This document shows, piece after piece, positions 1 through 4,938 of a stretch of DNA of 7,176 nucleotides. Under the pieces are notes generated by a model that made no database searches, was not told the DNA's origin, and saw only the letters and a list, made by a program, of their open reading frames with translations. The stretch comes from Pseudomonadota bacterium (GTDB lineage: Bacteria > Pseudomonadota > Gammaproteobacteria > Acidiferrobacterales > Acidiferrobacteraceae): the NCBI GenBank assembly GCA_021797365.1, contig JAJZZU010000128.1, positions 1-7,176 of the forward strand, given 5' to 3'. The position numbers and the translations under genes were made by a program. Each line of letters begins with the position of its first letter. Position 1 is the first letter of the stretch.

Positions 1-628
1 CAGCGCGCGAAAGCGCTACCAGGGCCTCATCATCGTATTCCATGCCCTCTTCGCGCAGGATCGCGGCCATATGGTCGCGAATCTGGGTATCGGTCAGGCG
101 CCGCAGGGCGAATTTCTGGCAACGTGAAAGGACCGTGACCGGGAGTTTCTGCGGATCCGTGGTTGCGAGAATAAATTTGACGTGTGGCGGGGGCTCCTCC
201 AGGGTCTTGAGAAGGGCATTGAAGCTATGGGTCGAGAGCATGTGGACCTCATCGACGAGGTACACCTTGTAGCGCCCGCGGGTCGGCGCATACTGCACAT
301 TATCGAGAAGCTCGCGGGTATCGTCGACCTTGGTACGCGAGGCCGCGTCGACCTCGATGAGGTCGGCGAATCGCCCGGCGTCTATCTCCTGGCAGGCCGA
401 ACACTTCCCGCACGGGTCGGGCCCCATCCCTTGCTCACAGTTCAAGGCCTTGGCAAGGAGACGCGCCACGGTGGTCTTGCCGACGCCACGGATGCCGCTG
501 AAAAGATAGGCATGGTGGACACGCCCTTCACTCAAGGCAAAGCGCAACGCGCGGACCACGGAGTCCTGACCCAAAAGCTCTGGGAATGTGCGCGGACGCC
601 ATTTTCGCGCCAGCACCAGATAACTCAT
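1..628 (-). CDS. dnaX: DNA polymerase III subunit gamma/tau, N-terminal part (3' end outside window)
   Basis: ATPase subunit of the clamp loader, which opens the beta sliding clamp and places it on primed DNA during replication. The 209 codons visible are the N-terminal AAA+ region: the opening MSYLVLARKWRP typical of DnaX, Walker A GIRGVGKT (residues 45-52), the four-cysteine zinc module (C64, C73, C76, C79), Walker B with DEVH (126-129), sensor-1 ATTD (155-158) and the SRC arginine-finger motif (168-170). The start is ATG at 626-628, with GAGGA a few bases upstream; no other start is needed because the family's conserved N-terminus begins exactly there. The reading frame stays open to the window edge, so the collar and tau-specific regions are missing here. 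The gene lies about 35 nt downstream of the 4.5S RNA on the same strand, so both may be on one transcript. Confidence 0.97.
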   Translation of the reverse strand, partial: MSYLVLARKWRPRTFPELLGQDSVVRALRFALSEGRVHHAYLFSGIRGVGKTTVARLLAKALNCEQGMGPDPCGKCSACQEIDAGRFADLIEVDAASRTKVDDTRELLDNVQYAPTRGRYKVYLVDEVHMLSTHSFNALLKTLEEPPPHVKFILATTDPQKLPVTVLSRCQKFALRRLTDTQIRDHMAAILREEGMEYDDEALVALSRA

Positions 629-663
629 GAGGGTCCTCGCAGCCAATAGGGGGTGGCGGCTTG

Positions 664-757
664 GGCCGGCCCGACGCTGCACCCGACCGGATCGCTACGG
701 CTGCTTCCTTCCGGACCTGACCGGGTTTACGATCGATCGCCACAGCGGGGGTCGGCC
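664..757 (-). ncRNA. ffs: 4.5S RNA, small bacterial signal recognition particle RNA
   Basis: RNA scaffold of the bacterial SRP, which binds Ffh and targets nascent inner-membrane proteins to FtsY/SecYEG. The minus strand carries the nearly invariant apical domain GGTCAGGTCCGGAAGGAAGC (complement of about 703-722, continuing AGCC), that is the GGAA tetraloop and the asymmetric and symmetric loops bound by the Ffh M domain. Flanking arms can pair into the expected long hairpin: for example CGCTGT against GCAGCG, and GGCC at both ends. The ends given (about 94 nt) are inferred from this terminal pairing and are uncertain by several bases. No Alu domain is present, as expected for a proteobacterial type. 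dnaX follows on the same strand. Confidence 0.95.
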
Positions 758-785
758 GTCACCGCCATTGAAAATCTCTGGAGAC

Positions 786-814
786 TTCATCCAGAACGAC
801 GAGATTAGCATAAT
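786..814 (+). promoter_or_regulatory. candidate promoter for the KirBac channel gene
   Basis: CATAAT (809-814) matches five of six bases of the -10 consensus, with a weak -35 TTCATC (786-791) 17 bp upstream. The predicted start near 821 gives a leader of about 87 nt before the GTG start at 908. It lies against the oppositely directed -10 box proposed for the SRP RNA (802-807). Confidence 0.3.
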
Positions 815-830
815 GAGAACAAGCCGGCAA
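802..830 (-). promoter_or_regulatory. candidate sigma70 promoter for 4.5S RNA (and dnaX)
   Basis: On the minus strand TTGCCG (825-830) and TAATCT (802-807) are separated by 17 bp, the ideal spacing. Transcription would begin near 795 and leave a leader of roughly 40 nt before the mature 4.5S RNA; 4.5S precursors are known to be trimmed at the 5' end by RNase P. The boxes are imperfect, so this is a candidate only. Confidence 0.4.
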
Positions 831-882
831 AACGCCGTTTCTCCACCCCCCAAAACCCCCGCCCGCCAGCGCGGGTGCCGTT

Positions 883-898
883 CCCTTGGCCAAGGGGG
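883..898 (+). promoter_or_regulatory. ribosome binding site inside a perfect palindrome
   Basis: CCCTTGGCCAAGGG (883-896) is a perfect 14-bp palindrome. In the mRNA, CCCTT can pair with AAGGG across a GGCC loop. AAGGGGG (892-898) is the only good Shine-Dalgarno sequence before the channel gene, 9 nt from the GTG at 908, so the hairpin would partly hide it. This site also decides the start: the GTG at 875 has no such sequence upstream. Confidence 0.5.
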
Positions 899-907
899 TC
901 ACGACTC

Positions 908-1780
908 GTGACCCGCAGCCTGAAAACTCGCATCGCCGACTGGGTCGCGGCCGGACGCAATGTCGTAGGAGACCTGTATCACGCCCTCATCACCATGGGC
1001 TGGCCGGCCTTCCTGCTGGGCATCGGCGTCATCTTCGTGCTCGCGAACAGCGCCTTCGCGCTTGCCTATCTGGCCCAACCCGGGGCTATCGTCCACGCCC
1101 GGCCCCAATCGTTCGCCGACGCGTTCTTCTTCAGCGTCCAGACCATGGCCACCATAGGTTATGGGATCATGTACCCGGGCACGTTCTACGCCAACGTGCT
1201 CATGAGTCTGGAGACCCTGATCGGCCTGTTCGGCGTGGCGTTTGCCACCGGCCTGGCATTTGCGCGCTTCTCGCGCCCGCGCGCTCGCATCCGCTTTAGC
1301 GAAGCGGCGGTGGTGAGCCTCTATCACGGCGTCCCCACGCTCATGTTCCGGGTGGCCAACCAACGCGGCAACCAGATCCTCGAGGCGCGCGTGCAAGCGA
1401 CGCTCTTGCGCACCGAGCACAGCCCGGAAGGCCAACGGATGCGCCGGTTTCGGGACCTCGTATTGCTGCGCGATAGTACGCCGAGTTTCAGCTACTCGTG
1501 GACCGTAATGCATCCCATCACCAGCAACAGCCCGCTGTCGGGGACATCGCGGGCGGCCCTCGAAGAGCAGGATGCTGAACTCGTAGTGATCCTGGCCGGC
1601 CTCGACGAGACCCTCTCCCAGACCATCCATGCGCGGCATGTGTACAAACCGGCCGCGATCCATTGGCGCCACCGGTTACGCGACATCCTCTCCAAGGATA
1701 CCCACGGCAACTACCTCATCGATTATCGCCACTTCGACGGTATCGAGATCGAACCACCAGAGACCCAGGGGGAGGCGTAA
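908..1780 (+). CDS. KirBac3.1-like inward-rectifier potassium channel
   Basis: Inner-membrane potassium channel of the prokaryotic Kir family; four subunits form the pore and the cytoplasmic domains gate it. Layout of the 290-residue product: an amphipathic slide helix (about 9-28, ending in the family-typical DLYHALITM), TM1 (about 31-56), pore helix and selectivity filter TIGYG (82-86, in TMATIGYG), TM2 (about 93-120, with the LETL glutamate expected to face the cavity), then an immunoglobulin-like cytoplasmic domain with FRVANQRGNQILEA (147-160) and SWTVMHPI near 197-204, followed by SPL. From memory the protein tracks KirBac3.1 closely along its whole length. GTG at 908 is preferred on its Shine-Dalgarno; a GTG at 875 would add 11 residues unlike the family. 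It stands alone on the plus strand, so its regulation and its link to neighbours are unknown. Confidence 0.93.
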   Translation: MTRSLKTRIADWVAAGRNVVGDLYHALITMGWPAFLLGIGVIFVLANSAFALAYLAQPGAIVHARPQSFADAFFFSVQTMATIGYGIMYPGTFYANVLMSLETLIGLFGVAFATGLAFARFSRPRARIRFSEAAVVSLYHGVPTLMFRVANQRGNQILEARVQATLLRTEHSPEGQRMRRFRDLVLLRDSTPSFSYSWTVMHPITSNSPLSGTSRAALEEQDAELVVILAGLDETLSQTIHARHVYKPAAIHWRHRLRDILSKDTHGNYLIDYRHFDGIEIEPPETQGEA

Positions 1781-1791
1781 GCGCAAGCCGC

Positions 1792-1807
1792 CGACGGCAC
1801 ACCGTCG
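1792..1807 (+). terminator. stem-loop after the channel gene, weak terminator candidate
   Basis: CGACGG and CCGTCG form a 6-bp stem around a CACA loop 11 nt after the channel stop codon. There is no T-run behind it, so it does not meet the rules for an intrinsic terminator. It may instead protect the mRNA 3' end or aid Rho-dependent ending. Confidence 0.25.
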
Positions 1808-1978
1808 CGCACGCCCATGTTCCCATGAGGCCCAGGCCTTTCTCTACGAAACAGGAGCGACTCGGATATGTAAATGCAAGTGGGCTTATACTAGCCCCCG
1901 CGAAACCATGCGTTCCGCGAGACCGGGCGCATGCGCCTGCGCGCTGGCGGCCGCTTTGCGCAAACGGGAGTGGCGTGC

Positions 1979-1997
1979 TTGTCCCGTTTTGGGACAA
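1979..1997. repeat. 19-bp perfect inverted repeat, possible operator
   Basis: TTGTCCCGTTTTGGGACAA has perfect 7-bp arms around GTTTT. The shape, two half-sites about one and a half helical turns long, resembles binding sites of dimeric regulators, including the enhancer sites of some sigma54 activators, which often have TGT...ACA ends. No sigma54 promoter with GG and GC at the proper spacing was found nearby. A short RNA hairpin is the other explanation. It lies more than 300 bp from the nearest downstream plus-strand start. Confidence 0.4.
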
Positions 1998-2127
1998 TCC
2001 GGCACACCCAACCCCGCAGCAGACCTGGCGTGCTCAGGGGGTTGCCCACACGCTACGGGGGTCCCGACGTCCGTAACCGGGCTTGGAACCGCGACAAAGA
2101 GGGCACCGGAACCTAGGACCGATAAAG

Positions 2128-2218
<91 letters not shown>

Positions 2219-2230
2219 CGCAGGGCGCCA

Positions 2231-2259
2231 AGACTAACCCAGGTTCACGGCGCGCGCAA
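2231..2259 (-). promoter_or_regulatory. promoter of tRNA-Ser(GGA)
   Basis: On the minus strand TTGCGC (2254-2259) and TAGTCT (2231-2236) are 17 bp apart, and the -10 box is followed by the GC-rich TGGCGCCC. A GC-rich discriminator is the hallmark of stringently controlled stable-RNA promoters. The predicted start lies near 2224, only a few bases before the mature 5' end. Confidence 0.6.
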
Positions 2260-2292
2260 CGACGGGCCCTAGGCCGGCATCGACAACGGCGG

Positions 2293-2298
2293 TATACT
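2293..2298 (+). promoter_or_regulatory. -10 box directly before the AurF-like gene (leaderless mRNA candidate)
   Basis: TATACT lies 8 nt before the ATG at 2307, so transcription would begin at about 2304-2306 and leave no room for a Shine-Dalgarno sequence; none is visible (GGGCACCC precedes the ATG). No good -35 box is present at 2270-2275 (TAGGCC region). Confidence 0.45.
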
Positions 2299-2306
2299 GG
2301 GCACCC

Positions 2307-3185
2307 ATGGCCAACCCCGATTTCCTGAAGAGCTTACCTTCTTTCGCGGAACGCGCCACACAGCTTTCCCGCCACAGCACCCCCTATCGCGATCCCGTGA
2401 CGCGGATCCACTGGGAGCGACTGTCACGACATGCGTTCTGGTTGCCCGAGCAAGCGGTCTCGCTGTATGGGATCGAGGAATACGATGCCTTGCCGTTGGC
2501 CGCCCGCCAGATGCTTTCGCACCATGAATTCGCCCGGTTCCTGAACGCCGGCGTCTGGCTCGAGAGCCTATTCCTCCAGAGACTCGCGCACGCGACGCTC
2601 AAAGGTCCACGCGCCACGCGCATCTACCATCTTCACGAGCTGCGTGAAGAGGCCGGGCATAGCCTCATGTTTCTCGAGTTCTTTGAGCGCTCTGGACTCG
2701 ACGATTCCGCAACCGCCGCACACTTTGATCGCTGGCTGACATTTCTGGGTCGGCGACTGCCCTTCCATTCGACGCTCTTTTGGAGCGCCATTCTGCTCGG
2801 AGAGGAGGTGCCCGACCGGCTCAACCGTTATGTACGGCTGCACGCCCAAGGCGTGTGCCCCGTCGCCGTCGAGCTGTGCGTCCTCCATAGTACCGATGAG
2901 GCCCGTCATATCGCCTATGGGCAAGAGGTGTTGCGACATCGCCTGGAACGTGCCGGACGTATGGCGCGCCTCGCTCTGGGGTATGCCTTGGGTAGCCTGC
3001 TGCGCCGATTCGTCGCCACTTTCTACTATCCGCCCCAGGATCTTTATATGCGCGCCGGCCTGCCGGCCGGGCCGTGGGCGGCGCGCGCCGCCCGTCACAT
3101 ACTACGCCGCCAATTCGTGGCCCATTGCCTGGCCCCGACCGTAGCCCGCCTGCGCGGGCTTGGCCTTGCCATCAGCTGGCCGTAA
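2307..3185 (+). CDS. AurF-family diiron oxygenase-like protein
   Basis: Likely soluble non-haem diiron protein related to AurF, the p-aminobenzoate N-oxygenase. The 292 residues contain the full set of four-helix diiron ligands: E86 (in VWLES), E115 and H118 (REEAGH), E167 (LLGEE), and H194, E198 and H201 (HSTDEARH). The H-x3-E-x2-H spacing, with three histidines rather than two, is what marks AurF-like proteins off from ribonucleotide reductase or ferritin, and E167 lies 27 residues before H194 as in AurF. Length is close to that of the family. The substrate cannot be read from sequence: no biosynthetic, reductase or transport gene adjoins it, so arylamine oxidation is only one possibility. 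The start is ATG at 2307, because a -10 box is 8 nt upstream and the next Met is M69. The stop is 2 nt from that of the convergent BON gene. Confidence 0.85.
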   Translation: MANPDFLKSLPSFAERATQLSRHSTPYRDPVTRIHWERLSRHAFWLPEQAVSLYGIEEYDALPLAARQMLSHHEFARFLNAGVWLESLFLQRLAHATLKGPRATRIYHLHELREEAGHSLMFLEFFERSGLDDSATAAHFDRWLTFLGRRLPFHSTLFWSAILLGEEVPDRLNRYVRLHAQGVCPVAVELCVLHSTDEARHIAYGQEVLRHRLERAGRMARLALGYALGSLLRRFVATFYYPPQDLYMRAGLPAGPWAARAARHILRRQFVAHCLAPTVARLRGLGLAISWP

Positions 3186-3187
3186 AG

Positions 3188-3571
3188 CTAACTCCCGTAA
3201 CCCGAGGAAGAGTGCGTGCCAGACCCCGCGCCGGTCGTGCTCTTCACTACGAGATCGTTGCGCACGCTCACGACCCCCGGGGTGGTACGCGCGATACGCA
3301 TGGCCTCACGGACTTGGCTTGCGCGATTCACAAAGCCGCTCAGGATGACATGGCCACGATAAGTGTCGACCTTGATCTGAAATCCTTCAAGGGCCTGATC
3401 CTCGAGGATGCGCGCCTTGATCTTGGAGGTGATCGCGGCGTCATGGAAATACTGTCCCGTAGTCTCGCGCGACGGCGTAGTTGAGCAGCCGGCGCCCAGC
3501 GCCAAAACCGTCCCGATCACGGCGCTTGCCAATATTCTCTTGGGACCCACTATCCGCAGTGCATTCGTCAT
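3188..3571 (-). CDS. BON-domain protein, probable lipoprotein
   Basis: Small envelope protein of 127 residues. A basic start followed by a hydrophobic stretch (about 13-25) ends in LGAGC with C29, a lipobox-like site; glycine at -3 is not ideal, so plain Sec export is an alternative. Ser at +2 would favour the outer membrane if it is lipidated. Residues about 44-111 form one BON domain (DAAITSKIKARIL..., GHVILSGFV, ...TTPGVVSVRNDLVV), a fold also found in OsmY that is thought to bind phospholipid surfaces. The tail is rich in Gly and Ser. AGAGGA (3579-3584) stands 7 nt before the ATG. It is the last gene of the minus-strand cassette, separated from the CsbD gene by 64 nt containing a hairpin and an AAC repeat. 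Confidence 0.88.
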   Translation of the reverse strand: MTNALRIVGPKRILASAVIGTVLALGAGCSTTPSRETTGQYFHDAAITSKIKARILEDQALEGFQIKVDTYRGHVILSGFVNRASQVREAMRIARTTPGVVSVRNDLVVKSTTGAGSGTHSSSGYGS

Positions 3572-3585
3572 ATAGCCGTCCTCTC

Positions 3586-3626
3586 GTTGTTGTTGTTGTT
3601 TCCGGGATCCGCCGCGGCAGGCCGCG
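3586..3626 (-). promoter_or_regulatory. leader of the BON gene: GC hairpin plus (AAC)5 run
   Basis: Read on the minus strand, a CGCGG/CCGCG stem-loop (3613-3626) is followed by a run of five AAC triplets (3586-3600) that ends directly at the Shine-Dalgarno region. The hairpin has no T-run and is not a standard terminator. Unstructured AAC tracts next to a ribosome site often favour translation initiation; any role here is inference. Confidence 0.4.
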
Positions 3627-3635
3627 ACACCCGCC

Positions 3636-3827
3636 TCACACCTTCAGAGAATCTATCCATTTCTTGATCGCTTCCCGGGATTCTCCATAACGCTCCTGGA
3701 TCTTGCCCACCAGTTTATCGTAATTCCCGGCCGCCTCGGTAAGGTCGTTTTCGGTGAGCCGTCCCCAGTGGCGTTTGGCCTCACCCTTTACCTGACCCCA
3801 TTTACCCTTCACCTGTTCCTTGTTCAC
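3636..3827 (-). CDS. CsbD-like stress protein
   Basis: Small, charged protein of the CsbD family (63 residues, the usual length), members of which are induced by general or envelope stress; the molecular role is not established. The N-terminus NKEQVKGKWGQVKGEAKRHWG and the following LTENDL are the family signature. The C-terminal half (AAGNYDKLVGKIQERYG, then AIKKWID) matches the gammaproteobacterial type. The start is GTG at 3825-3827, chosen because GGAGGG (3833-3838) lies 5 nt upstream and the family begins exactly there. The frame stays open to 4043, but that extension overlaps the exported-protein gene and is hydrophobic repeat translation. The upstream gene ends 34 nt away, so the two are probably cotranscribed. 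Confidence 0.92.
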   Translation of the reverse strand: MNKEQVKGKWGQVKGEAKRHWGRLTENDLTEAAGNYDKLVGKIQERYGESREAIKKWIDSLKV

Positions 3828-3861
3828 AGCAACCCTCCGTATGTAACCCGTATCCGGTTCC

Positions 3862-4164
3862 TCACGGCCCAGCGCCATTGGAATCGCCGCCTTGATCATT
3901 ATCGAGGCGATGATGATCATTGCTATGTCCATTGCTCTGTTCATCGCTATTGTCATTACTATGTCCATAGCTCTGATCACCGCTCCGTTCATTGCTATAC
4001 CGATAATGCCCAGGTCGGGCGACGCGTACAGCAGGGCCCGCATGGGTCCACGACGGTCCGTAGCTCAGGCCATTATAGACGGCTGACGGCACCCGTGCCG
4101 CCGACGCCACCACCGGTGTTGCGACGAGCGCCAGGGCGTACAGAAGATGTCTGCCGGTCATCAT
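3862..4164 (-). CDS. small exported protein with serine-centred tetrapeptide repeats
   Basis: I do not recognise a family. The 100-residue product starts with a Sec signal peptide: MMTGRHLL, hydrophobic core to about 19, and a cleavage site ASA|A after residue 22. The mature part has a Tyr/Gly/Pro-containing section (about 28-54). Seven tetrapeptides follow at residues 55-82: RYSN, ERSG, DQSY, GHSN, DNSD, EQSN, GHSN. A polar tail rich in Asp, His, Asn and Gly comes last. It should be disordered and soluble in the periplasm or outside the cell; metal or water binding by the His/Asp-rich end is speculation. AAGGAGG (4170-4176) is 5 nt from the ATG at 4164 and 8 nt from the alternative ATG at 4161. 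The frame opens further up at 4179, but that would place the Shine-Dalgarno inside the gene. It sits between the DpsL-like and CsbD genes. Confidence 0.75.
   Translation of the reverse strand: MMTGRHLLYALALVATPVVASAARVPSAVYNGLSYGPSWTHAGPAVRVARPGHYRYSNERSGDQSYGHSNDNSDEQSNGHSNDHHRLDNDQGGDSNGAGP
3919..4002 (-). repeat. seven 12-bp tandem repeats in the exported-protein gene
   Basis: Seven consecutive 12-bp units resembling ATTGCTATGTCC on the plus strand, in frame with the minus-strand gene. They also fall into a 36-bp higher period: units 1-3 (GHSN, EQSN, DNSD in plus-strand order) resemble units 4-6 (GHSN, DQSY, ERSG), and unit 7 (RYSN) resembles units 1 and 4. Copies differ at several bases, so they are old enough to have diverged while keeping Ser at the third position in every unit. 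Confidence 0.85.
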
Positions 4165-4177
4165 ATAGGCCTCCTTC

Positions 4178-4210
4178 ATCCGACGAATGGGTAAAGACCC
4201 ATTATCGGAT
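4178..4210 (-). promoter_or_regulatory. 33-nt stem-loop just before the exported-protein ribosome site
   Basis: On the minus strand ATCCGA, TA, ATGGGT, loop CTTT, ACCCAT, TCG and TCGGAT form two perfect 6-bp stems with a small internal loop. It ends one base before the AAGGAGG Shine-Dalgarno and begins 25 nt after the DpsL-like stop. There is no T-run, so it is not an intrinsic terminator. A role in mRNA processing or stability, or in setting translation of the downstream gene, is inferred. GATAAT at its 5' side could also serve as a -10 box, but no good -35 box accompanies it. Confidence 0.6.
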
Positions 4211-4235
4211 GATAAGCAGGAGGCCGAATCTGACC

Positions 4236-4826
4236 TTAGGCCGTGCGGGAGCTAGGTTCCAGATGCGCAGACTGTGGGGGACGTAAGTAGGGCGCCACGA
4301 AAGGCGAAATATTGCGGGGGCACGCCGCTCCGTCGCTCGCGTCCCGACCCAAAAACTCCAAGAGCCAGACTTGGTGGGCAATCTCTTCATGCAGGATCGC
4401 CAGGACCAGATTATAAGTCCGATTATCCTTGCCCGCAGTGGCGCTGCAGAGCTGGGTATAGGCCCGCACCGACTCTTCGGTCGCCTTTAATAGAATGGGG
4501 ATGATCTGCGGGATATCCGCCTCGGCCGGCAGATTGCGCAGGGCGCCAAGTCCTCCGAGTTCACCGGCAAATATCGCCGGCAGACGACCACCGAGTTCAT
4601 AGATGCGCGGCACGAGGGCCTCGAAGTGGTTGCGATCCTCCTCCCGGGCATCATCCACCACCCGGCGCAAGGCGTCACCCTTGACGCCCACAAGATGCAT
4701 GCGCAACAACGTGTAGTAGTAATAGTTGCCAATCTCGCCTAGCGCCCGCTCGACCAACAGGTCCACGAGCCGCTGGACATCCACACCACTCCACTCCACG
4801 AGTTCCCTCGCCACGCACCGTACCAT
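4236..4826 (-). CDS. Ferritin-like protein of the DpsL (Dps-like) type
   Basis: Probable four-helix-bundle iron protein, 196 residues. Metal-ligand candidates come in the expected helix order: E31 (EIGNYYYY), E63/D64 with H67 (REEDRNHFE), E118 (ATEES), and E148 with H151 (HEEIAHQ). Such DpsL-type proteins form cages that use peroxide to oxidise iron and protect against oxidative stress; this activity is inferred here from the family. The cysteine pair known from thioferritins is not evident: C127 is the only Cys inside the bundle. AAAGGAGG (4832-4839) lies 5 nt before the ATG at 4826. The frame is open further upstream to 5051, but that part overlaps the YtxH gene and is rejected. It sits in the middle of the stress cassette. 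A bacterioferritin-like or other ferritin-superfamily role cannot be excluded. Confidence 0.8.
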   Translation of the reverse strand: MVRCVARELVEWSGVDVQRLVDLLVERALGEIGNYYYYTLLRMHLVGVKGDALRRVVDDAREEDRNHFEALVPRIYELGGRLPAIFAGELGGLGALRNLPAEADIPQIIPILLKATEESVRAYTQLCSATAGKDNRTYNLVLAILHEEIAHQVWLLEFLGRDASDGAACPRNISPFVAPYLRPPQSAHLEPSSRTA

Positions 4827-4938
4827 GATCGCCTCCTTTGATAGACTCCCTGGGGCGACCGATCCCGGCGCCCTCCACCAGCCAGACCTATTGTCGGACG
4901 GACGCGCCCGCTCCACGATCAGACCTTGGTCCGAGGGC

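Larger units (their letters stand above)
1781..2127. other. gene-free stretch between the channel gene and tRNA-Ser
   Basis: No convincing coding sequence was found on either strand in these 347 bp: open frames here are extensions of neighbouring frames or run through the tRNA. Visible items are the stem-loop at 1792-1807, a lone TATACT box at 1887-1892 (plus) without a good -35 box, the palindromic GCGCATGCGC at 1927-1936, and the 19-bp inverted repeat at 1979-1997. No intrinsic terminator was seen for the tRNA, whose 3' end faces this stretch. Confidence 0.6.

Noticed and set aside
182..649. 155-codon plus-strand frame
   Set aside because: Antisense to dnaX, which carries Walker, zinc and sensor motifs in the correct order; the plus product resembles nothing.
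899..1672. 257-codon open frame on the minus strand
   Set aside because: It lies opposite the KirBac gene, whose full family motifs are read on the plus strand; the minus product shows no recognisable domain and results from GC-rich codon use.
1970..2060. Sigma54 promoter near the 19-bp inverted repeat
   Set aside because: TGGCGTG occurs twice, but neither copy has GC at the required 10-bp distance after GG.
3828..4043. Hydrophobic N-terminal extension of the CsbD protein (MDIAMIII-like segments)
   Set aside because: It is the 12-bp repeat read in another frame; GGAGGG and the family start point both place the CsbD start at 3827.
3892..4086. Plus-strand frame giving a hydrophobic repetitive peptide
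   Set aside because: It is the same 12-bp repeat in the opposite direction, with no ribosome site; the minus frame has a signal peptide and an ideal Shine-Dalgarno.
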